Notes under the pieces: model-generated
Told to the model about the DNA's origin: nothing
The model's database searches: none
The model's input: the letters and a program-made list of their open reading frames with translations, nothing else
Made by a program: the position numbers and the translations under genes
Source: Boswellia sacra
Taxonomy: Eukaryota > Streptophyta > Magnoliopsida > Sapindales > Burseraceae
Direction: 5' to 3'
DNA length: 64,000 nucleotides
Assembly: GCA_013180625.2 (NCBI GenBank)
Contig: SNVD02010275.1
Coordinates: 372,001-436,000, forward strand
Shown here: positions 12,669-23,648 of the stretch, one piece after another
Numbering within the stretch: the first letter of the stretch is position 1
Layout of the letters: each line of letters opens with the position of its first letter

Positions 12669-13320
12669 GTTGATGAAAGTCTATGCCCCTTTCCTATAAT
12701 CCTCTGAAGCTCTACAAATAATAAGTAAACTAAGTTAAGCAAGTTTAATTAACTTAACTAACTTTAACCAATATTGTTAATAAGAAAAAAAACCTTGGTA
12801 AACGAACTCATGCTTTATCCATCTTGAGCAATTATCTACCAAAACCTGGGTATAAGTACAAATAATATATCTTCAAACTCTACATAAAAATATTATATGT
12901 ACAACCATAACTATCTTTTAACAATCATAAAAATAGAGAGGGCTAAACATTACTAAACAACACCATGACCTTGCATGAATTGCATGCGTTAGTTCATGAT
13001 CATATGACACTTAGCAACATGATCCCAGTCGAATTAAAGTGCCTTGTAGCATAGTTAGCAATGTGGGAACAAGAAGATGGCATTCACGTGGTTTAATAAT
13101 TAGCAAATAAAAGAACTCATCTAAAGCAAAAGCAATGACCCCACCTGGTTGAAGATGGCAAAAGCAATGATGAAGCAACAGTGAGCAGCAACGGCAACAA
13201 GACTTGGTCGATGCTCTAGCAGTCTCAAATCTGCACAAGTTTAGTTTTAATCTAGTGAGTATATATATGCTGCAGGAGAAACTTCTATGAATTGATGATG
13301 CAATATTAAAATCTAATGAT
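12669..13320. other. CACTA interior upstream of tnp2, no gene recognised
   Basis: This is the presumed promoter and 5' leader region of the tnp2 gene. A segment near 12965-13000 resembles the 78-bp repeat at 13955-14110 (ccttgcatgaattgcatg). Nothing coding is supported. Confidence 0.5.
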
Positions 13321-13809
13321 CCCTCAAATGAAGCTAATAAATCAAGAATGAATACAAATTATCAGGAAAGATTTTAATCATAAGCTACATGAAGCATGGG
13401 AGAGCAAAGCTATTTGGCAATATGGAAAGAAATTCTCTAATGCTCCCTCAAATGAAGCTAATAAATCAAGAATGAATACAAATTATCATGAAAGATTTTA
13501 ATCATAAGCTACATGAAGCATGGGAGAGCAAAGCTATTTGGCAATATGGAAAGAAATTTTCTAATGCTCCCTCAAATGAAGCTAATAAATCAAGAATGAA
13601 TACAAATTATCAGGAAAGATTTTAATCATAAGCTACATGAAGCATGGGAGAGCAAAGCTATTTGGCAATATGGAAAGAAATTCTCTAATGCCCCCTCAAA
13701 TGAAGCTAATAAATCAAAAATGAATACAAATTATCAGGAAAGATTTGAATCATAAGCTACATGAAGCATGGGAGAGCAAAGCTATTTGGCAATATGGAAA
13801 GAAATTCTG
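13321..13809. repeat. Tandem repeat, 124-bp unit, about 4 copies
   Basis: Units start CCCTCAAATGAAGC at 13321, 13445, 13569 and 13693, exactly 124 bases apart, and are nearly identical to each other. The last unit breaks off at about 13809. It lies in the cargo part of the CACTA element. High identity between units points to recent expansion. Confidence 0.95.
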
Positions 13810-13861
13810 AAAACCAAATTATAATATTTCTTTAACAGTAACGTATATGACTTTATTCTTA

Positions 13862-13902
<41 letters not shown>

Positions 13903-13954
13903 AGTGTCCCCAAGCCGGCCAACAAAATTCTGCAAAAATAATCGCCACACACCC

Positions 13955-14110
13955 ACATGGCCTTGCATGAGTTGCATGTGGTTAGGGTATGCTATAGTGG
14001 AGCAAGGGTGAAGCTACACTACAATATGGCCTACATGGCATTGCATGAGTTGCATGTGGTTAGGCTATGCTAAAGTGTAGCAAGGGTGAAGCTACACTAC
14101 AATATGGCCA
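13955..14110. repeat. Tandem repeat, 78-bp unit, 2 copies
   Basis: Two copies start ACATGGC at 13955 and 14033 and end ACACTACAATATGGCC. The second copy runs directly into the BAHD acyltransferase fragment. Confidence 0.9.
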
Positions 14111-14114
14111 TCGT

Positions 14115-14425
14115 TCTCCATCCCTAGCCCGGCTACACTGCATGAATGACTCTTGCCAAACCTTTGTCAAGTGCAGCAGCTCGGAAGAGATTATGAATCC
14201 CCATGCAGTAAGGAAAATCACGCTCAAGCTTCTTTATTACATCGATGCCTCGAGCGTGAAGGCATTGCAACAACTTGCATGTGTGAATGGTAAGAAGAGA
14301 ACACAAATTGAGGCTTTCCCAGCCTACGTATGGAAGATCCTAGCCATAACCATTGATGATCAAAAACACGAAAAGTGCAAGATAGGTTGGTTAGTTAATG
14401 GACGCAGCAGAATTCATGGAAGTCA
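14115..14425 (+). pseudogene. BAHD acyltransferase fragment captured by CACTA
   Basis: The plus-strand frame reads T-F-V-K-C-S followed by K-x-Y-Y-I-D-A-S-S-V-K-A-L-Q-Q-L-A and then K-K-R-T-Q-I-E-A-F-P-A-Y-V-W-K-I. That is the signature of the middle of plant BAHD (HxxxD) acyltransferases, which move acyl groups from CoA thioesters to alcohols or amines. About 100 of the usual 430-460 residues are present. Neither the HxxxD motif nor the DFGWG motif is included, so the piece cannot be catalytic. The frame stays open, but there is no sign of its own promoter or start. It abuts the 3' end of the S13 copy. Confidence 0.75.
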
Positions 14426-14429
14426 AAGC

Positions 14430-15140
14430 TGCATGTCAATAAAACACAAACATCTTTCTCCTCCCTAACTAGCTAAATCAATCTTCAACCATAAAATCCT
14501 TGTAACAGAAATAACATCAAAAATTGAACAACTTGGTCCTGATCGTCCAAGGGAACAAATCCCAGAAGTGCCCACATCTGGTAGCAAACATCTTTTACCT
14601 AAGCCACGAGAGTGCTGGCAGTGGTTGATTCATATTTCTACACAGGTGGAAGCTTCTTAGTCTTCTTGTAGTAGCGAGCAAGCCGGTGAATCCTGCTCTC
14701 AACCAAGATCAACCTAAACTTGGAATCTTTATCCTTTCTGTTCCTCTCCAGATGCTTCCGTATAGCAACTGCTTTCTTAATAAGGTGGTACAGGTCCTCG
14801 GGTATTTCAGGAGCAAGACCATGGGCTTTAAGTATCCTTAAAATCTTGCTTCTAGTAACACTCTTCACCTGAGCAAGCCCATGAGAATCACGAAGAATAA
14901 CACCAATTTGAGATGGTGTCAAACCCTTCTTCGCAAACTTGCAAATATTATCATCCACATCCTGGGGAGCGATCTTGAACCAACTGGGTGGGGTCCTCTT
15001 GTACAGCAGAGCTGAAGATGAAATACCCTTACCTCGATTGTGCATACGACCCATGGTGGCGGTGTAGGGAGTTTCTACTGCCTCACTCTATCACTCCAAA
15101 CGCTGCTCCACTCAGACCGCAGAAACCCCAAAGCTGCATG
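14430..15140 (-). pseudogene. RPS13: Processed copy of 40S ribosomal protein S13 (uS15), W139 nonsense
   Basis: The frame from ATG at 15052-15054 reads M-G-R-M-H-N-x-G-K-G-I-S and matches plant 40S ribosomal protein S13 throughout. The family length of 151 residues is kept exactly: the original stop codon lies at 14599-14601. Codon 139 (14638-14640), tryptophan in the family, is TAG, which cuts off the last 13 residues although they are still encoded in frame. There are no introns, whereas plant S13 genes have them. Leader-like and trailer-like sequence flanks the frame (about 15055-15140 and 14430-14598), so this looks like a reverse-transcribed mRNA. No poly(A) tract remains. It lies inside the CACTA element. 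Confidence 0.9.
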
Positions 15141-15189
15141 TCAGGTACAAGCTGAATATACAAGCAAGGATTTGAACTTTTTTTTCCTT

Positions 15190-15505
15190 CAAGCTTCGTG
15201 CCAGCGGTGAGCAACGATTCCACAGTATTGTCATTACCATCTTCGGCCAACTCCTTTTGTTTTTCTTGTTCCATAATTTTATATATTGCCTTCGAGTTTA
15301 TCAAGCTTCTTCTACACATCCCTTCGGCCAATCCCTCCGAGTTTTTCTTGTTCCATAATTTTATATACTGCCTTCGAGTTTATCTTTCTTTTCTGGAGGT
15401 GGAGGTTCTACTGCTACAGGGTCTTCAAACTTTGGCAGCACTGGTGGAGTGAGCTTACCTTCCCGAAGCTGCTTATCATGAGGAACATAATTTCGAAACT
15501 TCATC
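15190..15505 (-). pseudogene. CCDC12-like gene fragment captured by CACTA
   Basis: The minus-strand frame at 15505-15361 reads L-M-K-F-R-N-Y-V-P-H-D-K-Q-L and L-P-K-F-E-D-P-V followed by P-P-P-P-E-K-K. A second piece at about 15280-15190 reads Y-K-I-M-E-Q-E-K-Q-K-E-L-A-E-D-G-N-D. In plants both belong to the coiled-coil domain-containing protein 12 homologue (linked to the spliceosome in animals and yeast relatives). Here the stretch between them is largely lost, the frames do not join, and an 81-bp segment is duplicated (15241-15402). Not functional. Confidence 0.75.
15241..15402. repeat. 81-bp tandem duplication inside the CCDC12-like fragment
   Basis: CTTCGGCCAA followed by TTTTTCTTGTTCCATAATTT and CCTTCGAGTTTATC occurs at 15241 and again at about 15322. 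The duplication shifts the coding frame of the captured gene. Confidence 0.85.
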
Positions 15506-15509
15506 AGAT

Positions 15510-16790
15510 GAGAAAAGCTCACGGAATGCACACATGGCATATGCACTGGATTTTCCTTTCTCCGTGCACTTGACTTGTGGCAGCTTCATCAGATGAGAAA
15601 AGCTCGAAACTCTTCCGAACAACCCGACGGTGACACGCCCAACTGCCTTAGTTTTATTGTGTCCCACTCAGAGTTTGGACAGAGCTTCATCAACCGAGTG
15701 AGCACCAAGGGGGAAGGGGAAAGAGCTTTTTTGGCGTTTCCTTTATATGGGACTCATTACTCTTAGCATATATATATATATATCTCTGTGTGTGTGTCGA
15801 ACAATTACCATAATAATGACTATACTTTTGCTAATTTTGTATATATAAAATCTAGGTATCTAAACAATATTCATTCGTATTCATCCTAGATTAATGACTT
15901 TATTTCACATTCATAGAGATTAGATATTACTGTTGTTTTTCTCTTTTAACTGAAACCAACCACATAGGCAATGAATTCATTAAATATAAGACAAGTAATA
16001 TGTATAACAAATAGGCAACAAAGACCTGTAGCCTAGTAGTCCACTTATGAAGTAGCTTGCCCACAGCAGTAGCAAACCTGCCAAGTAAAATGAAGTTCTC
16101 GAGCAGGAAGGCAAGCGATGGAAACGGCTCTGCAGCGAGTCGAGATAAAGTTCTGCAGCTAAGCGTGGAGTAAGCGGGTAAAGAAATTTTCTGCAGCGAG
16201 TTGAAACAAATGGCTCTGCAGCTAGCGTGGGGCAAGCTTGTAAAATAAAGATACACTTTCCTTTGCAGTGGGGTAGGGGAGAACTATTCACCTGTACAGT
16301 CTCGTAAATGGCTCTGCAACGATGGAAGAAATGCAGCTTTTTTTCCCCCAATAAAGTGGTATCTCACTTCTTATACACTCCTATCAATCATGACAACAAT
16401 GCTCTCTACTCCTTCATTTGTTTGCTTGTTCCCGAACAGAGGGAGTGACACATAAGAGCTAAGCTACGATTACAGATGGTCGAAGCTGTGGAGGGTGGGC
16501 TGGGTTGCCAGAGCTGTGGAGGCCAATTGGCTGCCAGAGGTGCTGCAAGTAAGGATGGCCGAAGACTGTCAAGAGGCCACTCAGGCGGAATGTTGATGAG
16601 TGATGACAGTGAAGATGGTGGAGACAAGGCGACTTAGGGATTTTAGGATTTACGGGATTTTGGGTTCAATAGCTATTTTTTTTCTTTATATACAGTAGTA
16701 AATTTCCAGGAGTTCCAATTATATTAAACTTTATCGTTATCACCCCTATAAATTTTATAAGTTCAAAGTTTTAATTTTTTCTATAAACAC
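15510..16790. other. CACTA cargo, unassigned
   Basis: A 22-base motif, CTTCATCAGATGAGAAAAGC, occurs at about 15500 and 15587. At about 16110-16245 there are three imperfect repeats containing CTCTGCAGC followed by AGCGTGG or GAGTCGAG. Frames such as 16406-16627 (proline and serine rich, minus) are open but unlike anything I recognise; they could be a further captured exon. Confidence 0.4.
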
Positions 16791-16794
16791 CCTT

Positions 16795-17038
16795 TTAGAC
16801 ATTTCGCAACGCGCAGGATGCGCATGTTGTTAAATTTAATAGTTTTAGCAACGTGCATTTTTTGCGCGTTGCTAAATGATAAATTTCGCAACGTGCATTT
16901 TTTGCACGTTGCTAAAAGTGTAGTTCAACAATCTTTCACAACACACACAAATTGCGCGTTGCGAAAAACAACATTCAGCAACGTGCATATGTGCACGTTG
17001 CGAAAATCTTGTTGTCATTGCCTATTTTTCTTGTAGTG
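16795..17038. repeat. Right subterminal palindrome array of the CACTA element
   Basis: About six copies of the motif family seen at the left end (GCAACGTGCATTTTTTGCGCGTTGC and similar), ending in the 15-bp terminal repeat. The spacers inside the palindromes are longer and more AT-rich than on the left. Confidence 0.85.
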
Positions 17039-17294
17039 AATCATTTGGAGGTAGTTTCTCTATTTGCATTGAGAGCAATCATACTCTTAATTTAGATAGG
17101 AAATGAGTCCACAATGAAACAATTTGAAGCAATGTGAAGATTGAATTTTGTACTCGCTTTTGGTGGTAACGGGATTGGTGAAGTTAGAGGTGGAGTTATT
17201 GAACCTTGATGGTGGGGTGAATGATATTGTTTGTGAAAGGAGAGAAGAGGGACAATTGAAGAAGAGTATTGAGATGGTGGGTTTGAAAAATAAG

Positions 17295-18739
17295 TAGGGA
17301 AGGATTTGAAGCCCCTAAAATTACACTCTTTTTTATATCATATATTCACCATTGGATGAATGAAAATCAATGGTTTAAATATGATGACATGTCAACCATA
17401 AGTGCATTTATTAATAATCTTTATTTTCTCTTTAACAATTTCTTTTCTCTTTCTTATATTATTGTTACTTTTCTTCTCATTTCTCTTTCATCATTACTTA
17501 GCTTCTCACTCTAATAACAATTTTAATTTCAATAAAAATACCGCTCTCTCTTCTACTCTGCTCATCTCTCCTCTCTCCACCTATAACAAAATAAATTGAA
17601 TAAAAATTAAGTCTTTTCAAGTTAAGAAAAAAATTGGATAGCATAAAAAATAAGTTTTTTTTCAAATAATAAGATATCTTTGTAACAAAATATTCTAATG
17701 AATTGATGATTGATTGTATTGGATTCAGGTTTTTTTTTTTTTAAATTTTCATAGTAAAGACGAAATACATTTGTATTGAGATATTTAGTTTTTATTTTTG
17801 ACTTTTTATCTATCACTATTTATGTTTTATAAGCACTTGAAATATAATTACATGTTCTTAGTTAAACTAAGTTAATTAGTGTTCAAGAAGACTAACGAAA
17901 TAAAATTTTTTATAAAAATAATTATGTAATTATCTAAAACAATAATAATCTTTATACAAATTATACAGTAAAATAATTACCATCAATTTTGGGTCATTAG
18001 CATCTAATAATATAAACTTAATTGTAATATACTATGAGTTTCAAAAATATGAGGATAAGTTATTTTAAGAGAAAAAAATTAATAGTAATAAAGTAGATAT
18101 AGAGTTTCAATAATATGAGGACAAGTTATTTTAAGGGAAAATAAAGCTTTAATAATAACAAAGTAGATATACGTTTAAGCAATTTTTTAACTGATTATGA
18201 AAGAACAAAAGAAATTACTTTAATATATATAATTATGTAAAAATAATAATAGTAATCTTATAATTTGATTCAAAGTACACAATAATACAATTACCATCAT
18301 ATTTTAATCACATAATATGTTTTAGCAATTTTTTTATGCTATCTTTTTTTTTTTCAGGATGAGTATAGGATAATGACTTTTGATTGGCTTGAAAAGATTT
18401 AAGTTTTATTCAATTTACAATTTACCTTGTTGTAGGTGAAGAGGGAGGAGGGAAGAGTAGAGTATAGTGGAAAGAAAGTTTTTTTTTTTAATTGAATTTA
18501 TGTTTGTTGTTTTTAAGGAGAGAGGAGAGAGAAATTAAGTAATGATGAGAGATGAAAGAGAAGAAAAGTAATAATGATACAGGAGATAGAAACGAAATTT
18601 TTAAAGAGAAAATAAAAAGATTCTTAATAAAGGCACCTATGATTGACATGTCATCATGTCTGAGTCATTGATTTTATTCATACAATGGTGAGTATATGTG
18701 GTAAAAAAGAGTGTAATTTTAAGATGCTATTGATCCTTC

Positions 18740-18744
<5 letters not shown>
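17295..18744. mobile_element. Fold-back element with long (about 220 bp) inverted arms
   Basis: The left end begins TAGGGAAGGAT and the right end, read inward, TAGGGGAAGGAT. After a short mismatch both continue AAAATTACACTCTTTTTTA, then CACCATT-GATGAAT, then ATGATGACATGTCAA, then a TTTATTTTCTCTTTAA stretch. The arms are about 220 bases and the centre is AT-rich and non-coding. Sequence flanking it matches 1600-1860, which runs on without the element. No target duplication is certain beyond a possible TA. Confidence 0.7.

Positions 18745-18784
<40 letters not shown>
18743..18784. repeat. (TA)n microsatellite
   Basis: About 42 bases of TA directly at the right edge of the fold-back element. 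Confidence 0.95.
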
Positions 18785-18787
<3 letters not shown>

Positions 18788-19390
18788 TTATTTGACAATC
18801 TCTTATAAATATAGAAAGATAAAAATAACTCCAACCCAATAATTTTAATATAGCAGTGTTAAATTAAAAAAGTGGTTAGTGAGTTTTTACTCATACTTGA
18901 TTGGTTCTTGAGAATTTTTGTGAGTTCTATGTATGTTTTGTATTTCTTTTAAAGAGAATTGTTGAGTGTGCAAGAGATGTGCATGGACGAAGAGCATAGT
19001 GCCCTAGCGCTCATGAGGTAGCGCTGTAAGCATTCGCTAGAATTCAAAAGCATTAGTGCTCATCGCCATACATATAGTGTTGCAATGCTTGAACGTGCAA
19101 TATGAAGCTCCCCAATGCTACAACACCTGAGCCGCAGCACTATCCCGATTTGGATACAAATCTGCAGTACGATTCTTTCTAGTTTTTGAATTTCATTCTT
19201 TGTACGTATAAATAGAACTTGTAAAGGGAGTCCAAGGGTTCAAGGAGGACGGTTGGAGATAAGAATTCTTTCTTTGTCATCTTCAATTTCTAGTTTTTTT
19301 TTCTTTCATTTGTATTAATGCTTAGAACAATGATTTGGATTGTGATAAATTTCATTATGAACTAGATTTCTTTTTTAGCGTGATGATCTA
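18785..19390. other. Possible decayed retroelement leader, unassigned
   Basis: No coding region. A TATA-like TATAAATAG lies near 19206-19214, followed by a leader-like stretch. Around 18990-19140 the words AGCGCT and TAGCGCT recur. This resembles LTR-type sequence but no partner copy is in the window. The Copia element at 19396 interrupts it and it resumes at 24215. Confidence 0.35.
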
Positions 19391-19395
19391 GCTAG

Positions 19396-19950
19396 TGTTG
19401 TGCAGAAAACGGAAGCAAAAGCAACAAAACAACCAAAATGCACAACCACAAACTATGCTAGATAATTGAATATAATAGCAATTAAAGAGGCAACAAATCA
19501 ACCAATAATGCAAAATAGAAAGAATACCAAGATTTAACGAGGTTTGGTATAAATACCTATGTCCTCGGGCGCCGCTGAAGAAACCTTCCAGTATCTTCAA
19601 AGAGAATTACAAACTTTTGGGCCACAATACAAATACCACAACTATTGGGCCAAACTACAATTACCCAAATAGTCGAACCAAACTATAATTACCCAAACAA
19701 TTGGGTAATACTACAAATACCCAAAACAAAGGGAAAAAAAAGAAATATTACAAACTTTAAGGTCCTTAATGCAAGGCCCTTAAACTATGAGGTCAGATAT
19801 GTGAGACCTTATAAATATAGAGGGTAGAGGAGAATTTCTAATGGGACAATTAAACTTCTCCCATGTAGCTTCTTTTATAAGCCTACATGAGACCTCTTAC
19901 TTAATCAATGTGGGATTCCTCCCACTAGCATATGAGCCACAAACTCAACA
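19396..19950 (-). repeat. Copia 1 LTR (3' LTR in element orientation)
   Basis: Begins TGTTGTGCAGAAAACGG and ends AAACTCAACA on the plus strand. It pairs with 23649-24209 with scattered substitutions. Confidence 0.95.
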
Positions 19951-19964
19951 AATCTCCACCTTGG
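19951..19964 (-). other. Copia 1 polypurine tract
   Basis: On the minus strand CCAAGGTGGAGATT directly precedes the TGTTGAG start of the 3' LTR, the expected place for plus-strand priming. Confidence 0.8.
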
Positions 19965-20051
19965 CGAATATGCCGACCCACCACAAATTTCTTCTTTTTT
20001 TCATATTCTCTATCACAACTGCAACGCCTCCAAATGCGCCCAATGGCGCGG

Positions 20052-23000
20052 TCAAACTCGTACAATGTTAATTAAGTCCAAACAATGACTGGACTTGATC
20101 GCTGTCATAATCTTAGTCAACATATCTGCACGATTATCGGCAGTCTCAATCTTCTGAAGTAAGATTCTCCCTTCATCAATAATCTCCTGCACAAAATGAT
20201 AACGAACATCAATATGCTTCGTATGAACATGGAACACTGGATTCTTCGCTAAGTGGATAGCACTCTGACTGTCAGAATAAAGACTAATCTTCTTCTGCCC
20301 AATTCCCAATTCATCCAGCAATCCCTATAACCAAATAGCTTCCTTCATAGCCTTTGTCATTGCCATATACATTTCCTCTGTAGTAGACAAAGCCACTGTA
20401 GATTGTAAAGTAGACTTCCAACTCACTGGTGCTCTTGGAAGAGTAAACACATAACCAGTTATCGACCGACGTTTATCCAAATCACCAGCATAATCTAAAT
20501 CAACATAATCAATAGCATATTGATCACACTTATCATCCCTCTCAAAGACTAAGCCAATATCTACAGTTTTCAACAAATACCTTAGAATCCATTTCACTGC
20601 TTTGTAATGTCCTTTACCAGAATCATGCATGTACCTGCTCACAACTCCAACTGCATGTGAAATGTCGGGTCTTGTACACACCATAGCATACATCAGGCAA
20701 CCAACTGCATTAGCATATGGAACTCGAGACACATACTCTCATTCCTCATATGTACTAGGAGATAAAGATGCACTAAGTTTCATATGAGAAGCAAGTAGGG
20801 TACTTACAGTTTTGACTGCTCTGTAATGTCAAACTGCTATAATACCTTCTTCAGATACTGCTTCTGAGTCAAACAAATCTTGCTTCTCCCTCTATCTCTG
20901 CTAATCTCGATACCTAGTATCTTCTTAACTTCACCCAAATCTTTCATCTCAAACTCTCGATTTAAATGAGTCTTCAACTTTGTAATTTCTTCGACATTCG
21001 TCGATGCTATCAACATATCATCAACATACAAGAGTATATAAATGAAAGAACCATCATGTAGCCTCTGATAATACACACAATTATCAAATTTGCTTCTTGT
21101 GTACCTCTGACCCATCATAAACCGATCAAATCGCTTATACCACTGTCTGGGAGATTGCTTCAAACCATAAAGCGATCGTTTCAGTTTGCACACCAAATTT
21201 TCCTTACCAGCAACTTTGAATTCCTCTGGCTGAGTCATATAGATTTCCTCTTCCAAGTCACCATGCAAAAATGTAGTTTTTACATCAAGTTGAACTAGTT
21301 CCATATTCATCTGAGCTACCAAGGCCAACAAAATTCTAATGGAAGAATGTTTCACAACTGGAGAAAATACCACATTGTAGTCAATTTCTTCCCTCTGAGC
21401 GTAGCATTTAGCTACCAACCTTGCCTTGTAGTGGATGTCATTCTTGTCAGGAAATCCATCTTTCTTTGCATATGCCCACTTGCACCCAATTGCCTTTTTA
21501 CCCTTCGGTAGTTGAGCTAGCTCCCAAGTTTCATTCTTCTGAAGAGACTGCATCTCTTCACTCATAGCTGTCATCCACTTATCAACTTCAGGACATCTGA
21601 CTACCTCTCTATAAGTGGAAGGAACATCAGCATCCACAATCGGAAGTGCAAAAGCCCCCATGTCAGCAAATCGAGCAGGTCTGTGAATCTCACGTCTTGG
21701 CCTATTAACTGCAATTGATTCTTGTTGCTGTTGAGGTTCCTGAGTAGAACCTTCTCCATCATCTCCCAAATCCTCCCCTGTCACAGGAGTACCATTATCT
21801 GTCTCAACAGATCTAACCAGGTTCAATGTCATCGTTTCAAACTCCACCTGCTGCTGAGTATGCTCCACCTACTGTGGAGTGCCGTTCACCTTTGTCTGGT
21901 TTTCTGATTTCTTCAACATTGAAGACTCATCAAATGTCACATCTCGACTGGATACAATCTTTTTCGAACTAGGACACCATAGACGATATCCTTTTACTCC
22001 TGAAGCGAATCCCAAGAAAATCGCTTTCTTGGCTCTAGGATCCAGCTTAGATTCTTTCACATGATAATATGTAGGAGAACCAAAAACATGTAAAGAATCA
22101 TAATCAGAAACAGGTTGTCTAGACCATACCTCCAATTGAGTTCTATCACCAATAGCAGTTGATGGTAGACGATTAATGAGATGTAACGCATAAGTCACAG
22201 CCTCAGCCCAAAATTCCTTACCCAACCCAGCATTGGACAACATACACCGAACTTTCTCCAGCAATGTCCGGTTCATGTGTTCTGCCACCTCATTCTGCTG
22301 CGGTGTACCTCTAACAGTAAAATGACGTACAATACCTTCATCTCGACACAATTTCAAAAATCGATCACTGCAATACTCACCACCATTGTCTATTCTGAAG
22401 TGCTTGATTTTCTTGCCAGTTTGTGTCTCAATCATCTTTTTCCATTTAAGGAAAGCACTAAGTACATCATCTTTTGATTTCAAACAGTACACCTAAGTTC
22501 ATCTGGAAAAATCATCAACAAAAGTAACAAAGTAGTGCCTACCTCCCATCGATGCGGTTTTAGTAGGTCCCCACACATCTGAGTGAACATAATCAAGAAT
22601 ACCCTTGGTATTATGAATAGCAGTGCCAAATTTCACTCTTTTCTGCTTTCCCAGAACACAATGCTCACAAAAATCCAGCTTGCAGGTCTTTGCACCTTTC
22701 AATAAGCCTCGTTTCACCAAATTGAATAAGGCTTTCTCACCTGCATGTCCCAATCGCATATGCCGTAGTCTCGTGATCTCTGAATCTACATCATTATCAG
22801 AAACCATAGCCACTGATCCAATAACCGTACTACCATTATAGTAATACAAGTTGTTCCTCCTAGTGCCTTTCAATACCACAAGAGCACCTGAAGTGACCCT
22901 CAGAATACCATCTCGAATAAATATCCCACAACCTTTAGATTCTAAGGCTCCCAAAGAGATGAGATTCTTCTTCAACTTTGGTACATACCGAACATCTATC

Positions 23001-23485
23001 AGAACTCTAGTCAGTCCATCATGATTCCTCAATCGGATCGAACCTATCCCAGCAGTATGGCAAATATCATCATTGCCCATATACACAACTCCACCATCAA
23101 GCTCTTCAAACTAAAAGAACCATTCTCTATGTGGACACATATGATAAGTACAACCCGAATCTATAATCCACTCATCAGAACTAGAAGTGGATGGATGACC
23201 GACTAGACATATATCTGACTCATTATCATCCTCACGCTCAACAAAACATGCATCAGAAACAGTCTTGCCCTTATCTTTCTTTTTCAACTTAGGATAATCT
23301 TTCTTCCAATGCCCTTTCTTACGACAAAAGGCATACTCATCTTTTTCTAATCTACCCCTCGACCAAGATTTTTCCCTTCTTCCTGGTTTCCTACTTTGAC
23401 AACGCCCTCTCACTGTCAATCCATCTATTTTTGCCTTTTTTATAGTCATTATTTTCTCTAATACAGTCGACGATGATGCCATCAC
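20052..23485 (-). pseudogene. Copia gag tail-protease-integrase-RT-RNase H, with nonsense codons
   Basis: In order: a damaged zinc knuckle (about 23240-23190, first and last cysteines replaced), protease with D-S-G (about 23160), the integrase zinc domain (H-x3-H and C-x2-C near 22700-22650), the integrase core (D in H-S-D-V-W-G-P, D in V-D-D-F-S-R, then T-P-Q-Q-N), RT with Y-V-D-D (about 21015) and Copia-type RNase H (20732-20052). All pieces lie in one reading frame separated by at least seven stop codons, near 23090, 22496, 22490, 21866, 20835, 20735 and 20323. Most are single-transition changes at glutamine, arginine or tryptophan codons. Confidence 0.92.
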
Positions 23486-23633
23486 TACCTCTCACAAATA
23501 AGCTCGATACACAAATCACCAATAATCAAGCTCCAAACAAACTATTATATTCAATAATTAGCAATCCAAACTCAACAGCCCAGAATAGTAGTAAGTGCTT
23601 CAATGAAATAGCCACTCACTACCCACAACCTTA

Positions 23634-23647
23634 GGCTTTGATACCAA
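23634..23647 (-). other. Copia 1 primer-binding site
   Basis: The minus strand reads TTGGTATCAAAGCC one base after the 5' LTR. It matches the initiator methionine tRNA type site (TGGTATCAGAGC) with one change. Confidence 0.85.
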
Positions 23648-23648
23648 T

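Larger units (their letters stand above)
5887..17038 (-). mobile_element. CACTA (En/Spm) DNA transposon, 11,152 bp, with captured host genes
   Basis: Both ends read CACTACAAGAAAAAT inward (perfect 15-bp terminal inverted repeat) and are flanked by AAT (5884-5886 and 17039-17041), the 3-bp target duplication of CACTA elements. The flanking sequences join up in an inverted paralogous copy near 41980-42070 that lacks the element. Inside, on the minus strand, lie a tnp2-type transposase gene and a TNPA-like gene, and both subterminal regions hold arrays of a GCAACGCGC palindrome. About 4.3 kb upstream of tnp2 (12.7-16.8 kb) is cargo: tandem repeats and pieces of three unrelated host genes. The transposase genes carry few lesions, so the element moved fairly recently, but as read it is unlikely to be autonomous. 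Confidence 0.93.
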
